A stretch of DNA of 58,497 nucleotides from an uncultured Clostridium sp. (GTDB taxonomy: Bacteria; Bacillota; Clostridia; TANB77; CAG-465). The notes below the pieces were generated by a model. It was not told the origin of the DNA, searched no databases, and saw only the letters and a program-made list of their open reading frames with translations. A program made the position numbers and the translations under genes. Positions within the stretch are counted from its first letter, which is position 1, and each line of letters opens with the position of its first letter. The DNA is taken from assembly GCA_905204915.1 (NCBI GenBank), contig CAJLBR010000001.1, positions 1-58,497 of the forward strand, given 5' to 3'. Below, in pieces: positions 29,699 through 38,835 of the stretch.

Positions 29699-30688
29699 CT
29701 ATCCTATATTATATACTCCAAAGTCAGTAGCTTTTACTGCTCCTACATGTACTTTTCTTTGGAATAGGTATTCTAATTCTCTATCTAATCTAGGTAATAT
29801 AGAACTATCAGTAGTAACATATCCTGGACCTTCAAATCCTACGAATATTGGTTTAACATTAGCAGGTACTACGAATAATTTATCATTACTTAAACCAAAA
29901 CCAGTTTTCTTATTAAAAGTATTTTTTAAGTCTACACATCTATATCCTTCAAATGCTTTTAAATAACCATAATTTCTTCTATCTAATCCATCTATTTCTA
30001 ATGATTCTATTCCTGGTATTTTGCTTAATGCCATTTTAGTACCATATATAGTTATATCTCCATGTCCTAATCCTGCAACTTTTTCACATAATTCAGATAA
30101 AGCATCTCTAGTTACAGTACCATTAGCTTGTAATATTGCTGGAGCTGCACTATAAGCACCTATGAAAGCACTATTTATTCTTTTTACTAATTCATGTTCC
30201 ATAGATTTAGCAACTTTGTCTATCATAGCTTGGAAATTTATTCTTCCTGCCATCCATTTAGACCATTGTTCATATATTTTAACACCTAGAGGATAAGCAG
30301 TCATAGGAACTTTTCTTCCCATTAATCTTTGTCTTCTAAAGTTGTTATTATCGTCTGCTACTACTGCAACATCAAATAATTTATCATCGTCTACTTCCCA
30401 TTCAATTGTGTCCCCATATTTAAGGTCTCTGTATTCACAGAATGGTGCAAATGTTTCTCTTAATAATTCAGAAGTAGTTATTGTTAATGATTCAGATAAT
30501 ATTTGGAATACTTCTACATAATTTTTAGAGAATGCCCATTCGTCCCAAGTTCCTCCTACTTTTTCTAATATTTTTTCTCTTAATCTATCTTCGGCTTCTT
30601 GAGTACTAGAAAATTCAGCTTTATCTACTGTTCCATTATAGATGTCTCTAGCTAATTTTTCCATATCTGTATATTTTACTATTGCCAT
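29699..30688 (-). CDS. Major capsid protein
   Basis: 329 residues. FQILSESLTITTSELLRETFAPFCEY, RRQRLMGRKVPMTAYPLGVKIYE and the C-terminal PRLDRELEYLFQRKVHVGAV are typical of HK97-fold capsid proteins in clostridial siphophages. It follows the protease/scaffold and decoration genes and is enclosed by terminators, as expected for a strongly expressed gene. GGAGG precedes the ATG. Confidence 0.85.
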   Translation of the reverse strand: MAIVKYTDMEKLARDIYNGTVDKAEFSSTQEAEDRLREKILEKVGGTWDEWAFSKNYVEVFQILSESLTITTSELLRETFAPFCEYRDLKYGDTIEWEVDDDKLFDVAVVADDNNNFRRQRLMGRKVPMTAYPLGVKIYEQWSKWMAGRINFQAMIDKVAKSMEHELVKRINSAFIGAYSAAPAILQANGTVTRDALSELCEKVAGLGHGDITIYGTKMALSKIPGIESLEIDGLDRRNYGYLKAFEGYRCVDLKNTFNKKTGFGLSNDKLFVVPANVKPIFVGFEGPGYVTTDSSILPRLDRELEYLFQRKVHVGAVKATDFGVYNIG

Positions 30689-30716
30689 TGGTTTTCCTCC
30701 TTTAATTTAATTAAAA

Positions 30717-30741
30717 ATAGCAGTCAAAAGACTGCTTTATC
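30717..30741 (-). terminator. Terminator after the decoration gene
   Basis: AGCAGTC/GACTGCT, seven base pairs, TTTT loop, then ATTTTTA on the minus strand. Confidence 0.75.
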
Positions 30742-31209
30742 TTATAAGAAATCTATTAATATTGAATCTTGTCTGTCGAATAAATCAACATCTATTTCTG
30801 CAACTATTCCTATTGCATCTTCTAATCCTTCTGCTTTTGCATATTTACCTAAATTAACTGTATCAGGTTTTACATAGTCTCCAACTGCTAATCCCTCTGG
30901 GAAGAATTTTTTAGCTATTGTGTATTCATCAAAGTTATCAACTGGTAATACTCTTCCTGGGTATCCTTTTTCTAAACAGTAATCAGAATCATCTAATCTT
31001 TCGTCATACATTAATGTAGAACAGTCAACTATTGCTATTCTATCTCCAGCAGCATATTGTCCAATTTTATAACATTCTCTTTCACCTTTTGCATAGCCTT
31101 TTATTCCAACTATCATACCATTTTCTAATGGAGTGTTTTCTTCATGTAAAGCACTTAATGGTTTTGGATAAGGCACTCTATCTTTTCTTAATAATGCATA
31201 TTTTCCCAT
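30742..31209 (-). CDS. Putative capsid decoration/stabilisation protein
   Basis: 155 residues of mainly beta structure (GMIVGIKGYAKGERECYKI, DRIAIVDCSTLMYDER, GLAVGDYVKPDTVNLGKYA), like small head decoration proteins encoded just before the capsid gene. Terminator follows immediately. AGGAGGAAAG precedes the ATG. Confidence 0.65.
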   Translation of the reverse strand: MGKYALLRKDRVPYPKPLSALHEENTPLENGMIVGIKGYAKGERECYKIGQYAAGDRIAIVDCSTLMYDERLDDSDYCLEKGYPGRVLPVDNFDEYTIAKKFFPEGLAVGDYVKPDTVNLGKYAKAEGLEDAIGIVAEIDVDLFDRQDSILIDFL

Positions 31210-31221
31210 GTATCTTTCCTC

Positions 31222-32685
31222 CTAATCTAAAATATCTCCGTATGGTCTTTTTCTTACAGGCTCATCTGTATGGTCTGCAACTTTTACACTTTTTGGCTCT
31301 GAACTTTTTTGTTTAGCTCTATTTTCTATAGCTTTTTTACCTTCTAAAGCAAATAATTCTTTTTCAAATAAATTCATTTCTAATTCTCCAGATAAAACTT
31401 TTTCTTTTAATTCTTTGATTTCATCTTCTTCTAAAGAGAATTTTTCTAACATATTTGCAACATTTTCTTTAAGTTTTTCATTATTTACTTCTTTTTCAAA
31501 AGCCTTAAGTCTTTCCAACTCGGAATTTAATTCTGATAATTTATTATCTTTTTCTTCTGTATCTTTTGAGAATTCCACTATTTTTTCATCTAATTCTTTT
31601 ATTTTTTCATCCTTTTCAGATGCAGAAGTTTCTAATGTTTTGATTGACTCGTTTAATTCATTTATTTTTTCAAAAGCAACTTTTTCTAACTCATTTTCAA
31701 AAGGTTTTTCTAATGAGAAATTAACTTGAGATTCTCCCTCATTCATTTCTCTCCATTCTCTTATATAAGCTTTTTTATTATCAAAATCTAAAACAATTTT
31801 GTCTCCATCTAATGAATAAGGAACACCAAAACAAGAATAGTTAGATGCACTTTCAACAACAACGACATTTTCTCCAGGAATTATATCTCTGTAATAAAAT
31901 TCTCTTTGTTGGTATGTTTCTCCCCAATAGTTAGTTTGTTCAACTGTTCTATTAGCAAGGGCATCATATATTTGGTCTTGAAAGTTTTGAACTGATAAGC
32001 CAAACATTTCTATTGTTTTTTTATTTTCAGGCAACTTAATACCCTCCTTTTCTTTATTTAATTCATTGCAAATTAACTGTAATTCTTTTTTGTAAAACTC
32101 TAAATTACCTTTAGCATAAGTTGTTATTGTAGCACCTTCTATTCCTGGTTCTACATCATCTCCAAGAATAGTAATTCCTTGGAATATAAAAGAAGTAATA
32201 TCTCCTTCGTCATTCTTTTCCTGAATAATGATTTCCATACTTACACTTTTTTCTTGAGCTTCTAATAGTAAATCTAATCCCTCATTTGCATAAGCTTTCC
32301 AAATTTTTCCCGTTGCACACAAATAAGTTTTTTCAGTTTCTTCATCTGTTTCATAAGTTATTTCTGTACTTTCAGGAATTACTCCAATTGCTCTTTCTTC
32401 ATAAAAAGTTCTTACTTCTAATCCTTCAGAGGTTCTTGACAGTTTTAGATATATTTTATGTCCTCCAAAATCAATAGCCTCGTCATCTTCGTCTCTTTCT
32501 ATGTATCCAACTATTGGAATATTTTTTAAACTTTCTTTAGCATTTTCAATTGCATCTTCGGTAATATTAAGACCCTTGCTATTTTCCCCAGCATGGACAA
32601 TTTGAAGTTTTACATTTTGGAATCTTGAATCTTCATCTTCATTTGAGAAAAAAGTTAATTTACAATTTATATTTTTTGTTTCCAA
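31222..32685 (-). CDS. Prohead protease-scaffold fusion
   Basis: 487 residues, TTG start with AGGAGGG upstream. Residues 1-190 (IVHAGENSKGLNITEDAIENA, NIPIVGYIERDEDDEAIDFGG-H, VIPESTEITYE, KSVSMEIIIQE, GITILGDDVEPGIEGA) match phage capsid maturation proteases, with His in the GGHK motif and Ser in VSMEI as candidate catalytic residues. The C-terminal 150 residues are acidic coiled coil ending in a basic tail, as in scaffolds. It would guide and then trim procapsid assembly. Confidence 0.75.
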   Translation of the reverse strand: METKNINCKLTFFSNEDEDSRFQNVKLQIVHAGENSKGLNITEDAIENAKESLKNIPIVGYIERDEDDEAIDFGGHKIYLKLSRTSEGLEVRTFYEERAIGVIPESTEITYETDEETEKTYLCATGKIWKAYANEGLDLLLEAQEKSVSMEIIIQEKNDEGDITSFIFQGITILGDDVEPGIEGATITTYAKGNLEFYKKELQLICNELNKEKEGIKLPENKKTIEMFGLSVQNFQDQIYDALANRTVEQTNYWGETYQQREFYYRDIIPGENVVVVESASNYSCFGVPYSLDGDKIVLDFDNKKAYIREWREMNEGESQVNFSLEKPFENELEKVAFEKINELNESIKTLETSASEKDEKIKELDEKIVEFSKDTEEKDNKLSELNSELERLKAFEKEVNNEKLKENVANMLEKFSLEEDEIKELKEKVLSGELEMNLFEKELFALEGKKAIENRAKQKSSEPKSVKVADHTDEPVRKRPYGDILD

Positions 32686-32713
32686 ATAGCACCCTCCTTT
32701 CTTCGGAGTTTAT

Positions 32714-32968
32714 CTATTTAATATTTAATAGCACTTCCTTTATTTCCTCGTTTGACACTCCTATAAGAATATAAAGATATACTATTAAAAAGAAAATATT
32801 TACTAATGGTGTGAATATAATTAAACCTACTGTCAATAGAGTTGCACATATGTTAGATTTGCTTTTCATCGGTATTTCATTTTCACTAGCAACATATCCT
32901 ATTTTTAAACAAGTTGCAATCACACTTATTGTTGTTAGAATGCATATCATTGCATATAATTTTCCCAT
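32714..32968 (-). CDS. Small membrane protein
   Basis: 84 residues with three hydrophobic segments (LYAMICILTTISVIATCL, ICATLLTVGLIIFTPLVNIF, FLIVYLYILIGV). It sits between portal and protease genes and has no structural-protein character, so it is perhaps a moron. GGAGAATGATATG precedes the ORF. Confidence 0.6.
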   Translation of the reverse strand: MGKLYAMICILTTISVIATCLKIGYVASENEIPMKSKSNICATLLTVGLIIFTPLVNIFFLIVYLYILIGVSNEEIKEVLLNIK

Positions 32969-32977
32969 ATCATTCTC

Positions 32978-33160
32978 CTATACAAACATAACATCTGTAA
33001 ATAAAAATTTAGTTTTATCAGATAATTTAGAAATCTTGTTTTTATCGTTTTCATAATAATAAAAAATATCATTATCTATTTTTTCAGATGTTATGTACTT
33101 AAAATTATAAAAATCTAATTCACTTTTATCTCTTTTGTTTAATGCTACTATAAATTTCAT
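32978..33160 (-). CDS. Small hypothetical protein
   Basis: 60 residues, rich in Lys and aromatic residues (DFYNFKYITSEKIDNDIFYYYEND). AGGTGAG lies eight bases before the ATG. No family recognised; neighbours are the portal gene and the small membrane protein. Confidence 0.55.
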   Translation of the reverse strand: MKFIVALNKRDKSELDFYNFKYITSEKIDNDIFYYYENDKNKISKLSDKTKFLFTDVMFV

Positions 33161-33170
33161 CCAATCTCAC

Positions 33171-34706
33171 CTATTTTCCATTCTTTTCAGAATTAGATTC
33201 TCCTGTATCTGATTTAGAAGGTCTACCTCCTTCATCTACTTTTGCAGAACTTGGAGTCTTATCACTCGAATCTTGATTTGAATCTGTACCACTTGTTTGA
33301 TATGCACTTTCTAATGGTTTCATATCTTCGGCAACTTTTTCTAATTCTTCTATTTTAAGTGTATTCATAGCTCTAAGAGGAGTAAATCCCATTGTTGCAA
33401 AATATTTCCATTTAGAACCATATATAGTTAAACCATCTTTTTCGTCCTTAGCTAATTGTCTCCAGTTATGTTCAGTTGTTTTTACAAACTCTACCATCCA
33501 ATTTCTAGTTTTTGAACTAGTTCTAAGTTCATCATTTATCCAATTTTCTATTGATTTTTGAATAAATAATGGTAATAACACATCTACAGTTTCTCCATAA
33601 CTTACTGCCTCTGTATTAGTTGAATTTCCATTAAATATATCATTATTGATTCCTGCTGCATCATAAATAGTTTCTTTTACTTTATTAACATATTCAAGAG
33701 TTTTAGTTTGTGAGTCACCTAATGTTATTTTTTCTAAAGGCATAGGAGTAGTAATTGCTCCACAACCTGTATTATTTAAGACTTTCTTTAAAGCTTCATG
33801 GAATTTTTGTAAAGTCTTTTTATCTAATTTCATTCTACCTTTTTCATCGGTTTCTGCTTTTTGATATATTAAAATAAAGTTTTCTAATACTGCATTATTG
33901 TTTCGTAAATCTTCTAAATCTTCTAATGACATTAAGTTGTCAAATAAACTTGCAAAATAAGGAACTCCTTTTGTTCCCCAAACTTCTAATGAAAACGCAA
34001 CTGCTTTATTATAATTACTTAAATCATACCAACCATTATCAAAATTTTCATCATCAATTAATTGTCCATTAGTATATTTAATATATAGTTCCATAATTTC
34101 TTGAGGAAAATAAGCTAACTCTGTTGGAGATATGGCTGCTAAATTTATTTTATATCTTGAAACCATATTCCCAGTTTTGCTGCATATTTTACATAATTTA
34201 TTAGGAATTTGTTGATATATAACACTATATCTATCCTTAATTATAAATAAAAAGATTTCTCCACAATCTAATATCTTTTCGGTAATCCATTTAGAATTAT
34301 ACTTTAAATTATATTTTTCTAATTCAGTAGCAGCCTTATATCTTGCCTCCCAAATATCTTCTTTTGTTTTATATTTACTTATATCTCTTGGAATTAAAAA
34401 ATGGTCATATGTAAGAATTTTAGATTTGTAATCTGTGAATTGTCTAACCATACCATTAGTATATTTAAATATTTCGGCTGCATCTTGCAATATTTCAATA
34501 CTAGCAGTATTTGTTGGATTGGCTAAAGCTGTTCTTAATTGCTTTTTAGATATTTTTCTTCTTCTTGCTATTGAATCATATGTTGAGCCTATATATCCAA
34601 CATTATTGTATACATAATTCGCAAAGGATTCGAATTCCTGTTTTTCAAAAGTAACTATATCACTTTCTGATTCGTTGATTTTCTTCTCTAAATCCAACTG
34701 ATACAC
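33171..34706 (-). CDS. Portal protein
   Basis: 511 residues, three bases after the terL stop. Long helical regions (EILQDAAEIFKYTNGMVRQFTDYKS), the clip/stem-like region GVPYFASLFDNLMSLEDLEDL and ETIYDAAGINNDIFNGNSTNTEAVSYGE are characteristic of portals of this phage group. A Ser/Asp/Lys-rich disordered tail ends the protein. It forms the dodecameric DNA gate and docking site of the terminase. Confidence 0.85.
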   Translation of the reverse strand: MYQLDLEKKINESESDIVTFEKQEFESFANYVYNNVGYIGSTYDSIARRRKISKKQLRTALANPTNTASIEILQDAAEIFKYTNGMVRQFTDYKSKILTYDHFLIPRDISKYKTKEDIWEARYKAATELEKYNLKYNSKWITEKILDCGEIFLFIIKDRYSVIYQQIPNKLCKICSKTGNMVSRYKINLAAISPTELAYFPQEIMELYIKYTNGQLIDDENFDNGWYDLSNYNKAVAFSLEVWGTKGVPYFASLFDNLMSLEDLEDLRNNNAVLENFILIYQKAETDEKGRMKLDKKTLQKFHEALKKVLNNTGCGAITTPMPLEKITLGDSQTKTLEYVNKVKETIYDAAGINNDIFNGNSTNTEAVSYGETVDVLLPLFIQKSIENWINDELRTSSKTRNWMVEFVKTTEHNWRQLAKDEKDGLTIYGSKWKYFATMGFTPLRAMNTLKIEELEKVAEDMKPLESAYQTSGTDSNQDSSDKTPSSAKVDEGGRPSKSDTGESNSEKNGK

Positions 34707-34709
34707 CTC

Positions 34710-35821
34710 CTATGTTAAGAATACAAATGTATCATCATCTGTGGTACTATTTGCATTTTCTTCTTCTTCTAGGTAGTCTGCTAAGAAGTTAGCATATCCA
34801 AGGCTAGAATATCTATCTTTTCTAGCTCTACCTCTTTCTTTTATCTTGATGTATTTACCACCTTCAATACTATGGTCTAAATTTATAAGCTCATTAACTA
34901 AAGCTGTTGTTTGTAAAAATGGAGACATATATTTAGCCTCTAATTCTGCTCTTAAATTAATATCTGTTATATCTCCTATCTTATCTTCAAATATCATTTC
35001 CTTTGCATCCAAGTGGTTTAAAGGTAATTCTATTGTTCTATTCATAAGGTTTTCTCTTAAACTCATAGCTACTTTGTGGTTTATTTCAGGATTAGGTTTC
35101 AATGAATATACAACAGGAAGAGAATTTCTTGCCGCAAATTCATCTACTGTATTGTCTTTATTAAAGCAAGTAAAACCTTCATACCAAATATCTCTTTCAC
35201 TATCATAATTACTTTTTTGTAAATAGCTCCATACGGTTAAACCTAAACCTTGTGTATCTATTATCATATAATCTGCATCAAAATCATTAAATAATTGTTT
35301 TAATCTTATAGCTTGTGTTTCAGCCTCCATACCATTATAACTTTCTATATTTACAACAATTCTTCTGAATTTGCCATCAGAAGGAATTAATCTCATACAT
35401 GTATATACAGAGTTGTCATTTACAGAACCTTTTGATAAAGCTATATCGGCAGATATTATTCTTATTTCTCCATTTAATTTTCTTAAATATCCTCTCTTAT
35501 CTCTTTTCTTTTTCTTCTTGTCTTCCATATATTCGATTGGAGTTGGAGGATAAAACATACTCTCTTGAGTTCTACAGTTATTGACAAATGAAGATTTAAA
35601 GAAAGCATCTTCTGATTCTCCATAGAATAGTCCACAATATTCCATAGCAAAACTAGCTTCTGTCATACTTTCTTTTTTCATTTCTCTTATTATTTTTTTC
35701 TTAGTTAATAATCCATGGTCTAAGCTACAAGTAAAAGGAATTGAACACATAAAGGCATCTTCCCCTCTTACCATAGCTTTTAATACTTCCATACATTTAG
35801 CGTAGCTCCAATGTCCTTTAT
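34710..35821 (-). CDS. terL: Terminase large subunit, exon 5 (nuclease part)
   Basis: Begins in the codon TAT shared with exon 4 (VNF-YKGHWSYAKCMEVLKAM). It codes the end of the ATPase domain and the RNase H-like nuclease: Asp in IRIISADIALSKG and Asp in DYMIIDTQGLG are the metal ligands. It ends in an acidic tail before the portal gene. The visible ORF starts at an internal ATG (35792), but splicing extends it to 35821. Confidence 0.85.
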
Positions 35822-36187
35822 CATATTGTTATTACCCAATGGCTTTTTATCCATTGCTCTGGAAGTTTCCCTCATTTGAAATTATCTCATCAGTTGGTCA
35901 TTTCCAACTCAGATTGGCATATATTACTACTCTCTATTATTTAGCATGATGAGTATCAAACACTCTTGGTAACTTATTCTATTTATAGTTTCAGTTACTA
36001 TGCTCTAAGATGTTAATAGCTCTTTAATTCTATTAATTATCTTGGTATCACCTCTATCTAAACTAGACTTAGGCTTTCTTACCAGTCTATTCCTCCTATC
36101 TCTAGGTTATATTTTTATGTGCTTTCGACTATGACCAATATTGTTTGATTACGGCTATAAGTACTCATGCTTTACTTATAGCTAGGC
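35822..36187 (-). ncRNA. Group I-like intron 4 of terL
   Basis: 366 bases, begins GCCTAGCTATAAGTAAAGC and ends GGTAATAACAATATG. Shares the GAAAGCACATAAAAATATAACC-like block (kept short here: positions 36115-36135), AACTGAAACTATAAATAG and GAGGGAAACTTCCAGAG with the sister introns. Removal joins VNF to YKGHW in frame. Confidence 0.75.
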
Positions 36188-36215
36188 AAAAGTTTACCAT
36201 CCAGAACTTAAATAT
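36188..36215 (-). CDS. terL: Terminase large subunit, exon 4 (28 bases)
   Basis: A 28-base micro-exon between introns 3 and 4 coding IFKFWMVNF plus one base. It corresponds to the W-containing segment after the Walker B region of phage terminases. It is recognised only because both neighbouring junctions then keep frame, and total exon length becomes 1794 bases (598 codons). Confidence 0.7.
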
Positions 36216-36554
36216 CATATAATGTTATCCCAAAGGCTTTTTATCCTTTAGTTCTCATAGTTTCCTATGAGGTCGGCATACATCTTTATTCTCTATAAAT
36301 ATGCACAATGAATATCGACCACTCGTGGCAATTTTTTATTCTGTAAAACAGTTTCAATTGCTATGCTCTACGATGTTAATAGTTTTTTAATTCTATTAAT
36401 TATCTCGGAGTTGCCACTATCCATTTAGGACTTAGGTTTTCTTCTTAGTTTATCCCTCCTATATAATAGGTTACATTTTTATGTACTTTCAACTACATCC
36501 GATTTTGGTCGATTTTACTTACGAGCACTTGTGCTTTACTTCGTAAGGAGACAT
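36216..36554 (-). ncRNA. Group I-like intron 3 of terL
   Basis: 339 bases from ATGTCTCCTTACG to GATAACATTATATG. Its first bases match the start of the connector-gene intron (ATGTCnCC), and the exon context AAT is the same. GCAATTG and AATTGCC blocks around AAACTGTTTT can form P7. No ORF beyond the exon read-through. Confidence 0.75.
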
Positions 36555-36734
36555 ATTTTCTATCTCTTTATTCTCTTCGATATATTTCTTCTTTAACATT
36601 GGATTATTTGCATATTGAGGAAGACTTAAAAAACCTGGTTGTCTTGGATTTGTTAAGAAAGGTAATAAAACATCATCTAATATTTTTTGGTCTACCATTC
36701 TGTATTCATCTACAATCAAGATGTTGGCACGTTC
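36555..36734 (-). CDS. terL: Terminase large subunit, exon 3 (Walker B)
   Basis: Sixty codons, ERANILIVDEYRMVDQKIL onward, containing the Walker B strand ILIVDE with the catalytic Glu. PRQPGFLSLPQYANNPML follows. Its 5' junction gives DARG-ERANIL, and its 3' junction ENKEIEN-IFKFW. Confidence 0.82.
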
Positions 36735-37074
36735 CAATTTTTATTATCCTATAAGCTCTTTATCTTATAGTTCTCACAAATTTCTTCATGAGATTAGAGT
36801 ACATTTTCATTCTCTAATAATTTCATTCTCAATGAATGTTGAGGGCTCATGGAAAGATTATTGCTCTCATATTATCACTCACTTTCTACTCGTTACGGAC
36901 AGCATTAGATATTACTGCCCTCGGTATCAACTCTATCCATTTAGGACTTAGCCTTTCTTACCAGTCCATTCCTCCTTACATAAGGTTACATTTTTATGTA
37001 CTTTCAACTACGACCGATACACCTCAATGCTAACAATATGCACTTGAGAATTTACATATTGCTGGGCGAAATTC
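36735..37074 (-). ncRNA. Group I-like intron 2 of terL
   Basis: 340 bases, GAATTTCGCCCAGC at the start, GGATAATAAAAATTG at the end, with the shared GAAAGTACATAAAAATG and AGGAGGAATGGACTGG blocks. Splits DARG from ERAN, just before Walker B. No ORF. Confidence 0.77.
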
Positions 37075-37329
37075 ACCTCTGGCATCTTGATTAGCTACAA
37101 TAGCTTCTATCCTACTTCCATTCCAAAATGTAATAGAAACCTCTTTACTATTGATTTGAATATCTTTAATTTCTTTTTGTAGAGCCTCTGATGTTTTATA
37201 TAATTCTCCAATTATCTTATCTGTAATTATCTTTTGAGCTTGTTTTTTTCTTTTAGCTGCAACGATTATCTTTGTTCCTGGTTTTAAAGTGCAAATTAAA
37301 ACTGAAAAAACTGAAATTAGCCACGTCTT
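37075..37329 (-). CDS. terL: Terminase large subunit, exon 2
   Basis: Eighty-five codons from KTWLISVFSVLICTLKPGTK to NQDARG. KT completes the Walker A motif begun in exon 1. KIIVAAKRKKQAQKII and SITFWNGSRIEAIVANQDARG are typical of the ATPase domain of terminase motors. Confidence 0.85.
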
Positions 37330-38616
37330 CAATTTGTTACCCTAAAGGCTTTTTATCCTCTAGCTCTCATGGTTTCCCATGACGTTCAGCACAACTTTCT
37401 ATTCTCTTAATTACACCTAATGAATATCGGAAACTCTTGGAAGGATTATTGCTCTCATATTATCGCTCACCTTCTGTGCGTTACAAATGACATTAGATAT
37501 TGTCACTCTCGGTATTACCACTATCTAAACTAGACTTAGGCTTTCTTACCAGTTTATCCCTCCTCATATGAGGTTATATTTTTATGTGCTTTCAACTGTG
37601 ACCGATATATCCCGATTACGGTAGTATACACTTAGGCTTTATATACTACTAGGCAAGAATTTTTCAAATTTTCTTTGTAAATACATTAAGTCATCGCCTT
37701 CATACAAATAATCAAACCAAGTTTTTATATTTGGATAACCACACCAATCACATACATAGGACTTTCCTGCCCTTTGAGATATAGTTGTTTCACTTAATCC
37801 CAATTCTTTATGAACAATTTTTTGAATACCAGTTAAAAAATCTTTTGTTCCAACAAACGAAACAGAAGACTTCTTAAGTTCTTTATTGTTATATATACAT
37901 CCATCTCCATCAAAATATCCTCTGATAAAATGAGATATAAATTCACTTGGAACTTGTTCTTCTGTAGGAAATTTTAATATAAGTGATTTTCTAGGAACAC
38001 ATCCTAATTTAATTAAATCTTTACATATTTGGTCATTACATATCGTTATTCTACAAGCATGATATTTTTCTTTTATTGTCTTATCTTTTATTGGAGCATT
38101 TGACTTTAAACACATTTTAAATTTTTCTAAATGAGTTTTATCTTCTGAATTTAAACTTATTTCTAAAATGTGTTTATTTCTTTGTTCTAGCACACATCCA
38201 TCTGCATATAAGAAACCCAACCGATATGCCTTATTTGGAGTATTGATTTCTGAAAAATAATTTTCATCAACATTATATTTGTTTGAATCAAAAATTAAAT
38301 TTTCATAATCGGCATATCTATTTATATCTCTAATAGAACAACCAATTTCTAAAGAAATTTCTTTTGTTGTTTTAGTTTTATAATTACTTAAAATATATTT
38401 TTCTTGTTCTTTAGTAAGACAAACACTTCTACACCCTTTAGTTAAAGAATTGTTGCTCGCAAAATTCTGAACTCTTGAAAATGGAATATCTAATTGTTTG
38501 GCTATCTCCTTTGTATCCATACTTCTATAATTTTCTTTTATAAACTTTTTTTGATTTTCTGTTAATCTTGGCATATTCCTCCTCCTGCATTTTAGGTAGA
38601 AAATTTCTATCTATCC
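37330..38616 (-). ncRNA. Endonuclease-bearing group I-like intron 1 of terL
   Basis: 1287 bases. It opens with GGATAGATAG after exon ...TTAGGT, and the first loop region includes ACCTAA, which could pair with the exon end as P1. A LAGLIDADG gene fills the 5' part. The catalytic core follows it and matches the other terL introns (GCCTAGTAGTATATAAAG, AGGAGGGATAAACTGG, GGAAACCATGAGAG), ending GGGTAACAAATTG. Confidence 0.8.
37639..38574 (-). CDS. LAGLIDADG homing endonuclease in terL intron 1
   Basis: 311 residues with two LAGLIDADG-type motifs, YRLGFLYADGC at about 117-127 and FIRGYFDGDGC at about 216-226, so a monomeric enzyme with two half-domains. The first 90 residues contain two HTH-like units (KEIAKQLDIPFSRVQNFAS and KEISLEIGCSIRDINRYA). 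AGGAGGAGG is just upstream. The last codons overlap the conserved intron core. The expected target is the intronless terL site coding the Walker A loop. Confidence 0.9.
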   Translation of the reverse strand: MPRLTENQKKFIKENYRSMDTKEIAKQLDIPFSRVQNFASNNSLTKGCRSVCLTKEQEKYILSNYKTKTTKEISLEIGCSIRDINRYADYENLIFDSNKYNVDENYFSEINTPNKAYRLGFLYADGCVLEQRNKHILEISLNSEDKTHLEKFKMCLKSNAPIKDKTIKEKYHACRITICNDQICKDLIKLGCVPRKSLILKFPTEEQVPSEFISHFIRGYFDGDGCIYNNKELKKSSVSFVGTKDFLTGIQKIVHKELGLSETTISQRAGKSYVCDWCGYPNIKTWFDYLYEGDDLMYLQRKFEKFLPSSI

Positions 38617-38835
38617 ACCTAACCCCCTAGTACATGACATCAAAAATTGGTCGCTTTTAAACATAAAGTATATTAATATCTGTTGGAATATATGAAGTGG
38701 AAATTCAAAATAATCCAAAGCGAATCTATGAGGGTTAGCTAAATAAAATCCACCCCAATATTCTCCGACTCCTTCTAATAGATTTTCAGATGAATCATTA
38801 GATGTCAATTCTCTATCTTCATATTTAGTCCTCAT
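38617..38835 (-). CDS. terL: Terminase large subunit, exon 1
   Basis: Seventy-three codons, MRTKYEDRELTSNDSS to SCTRGLG. PHRFALDYFEFPLHIFQQILIY is the conserved adenine-binding lead-in of terminases, and TRGLG is the first half of Walker A. The spliced protein is 597 residues. Overlaps the end of the upstream gene. The frame appears to run two codons into the intron before a stop. Confidence 0.85.

Noticed and set aside
36519..36737. Stand-alone 72-residue ORF starting MERANILIVDE
   Set aside because: It is terL exon 3 read with intron sequence at both ends, not an independent gene.
37030..37332. Stand-alone 100-residue ORF starting MKTWLISV
   Set aside because: terL exon 2 plus intron 2 read-through; the N-terminal Met and the last 15 residues are intron-derived.
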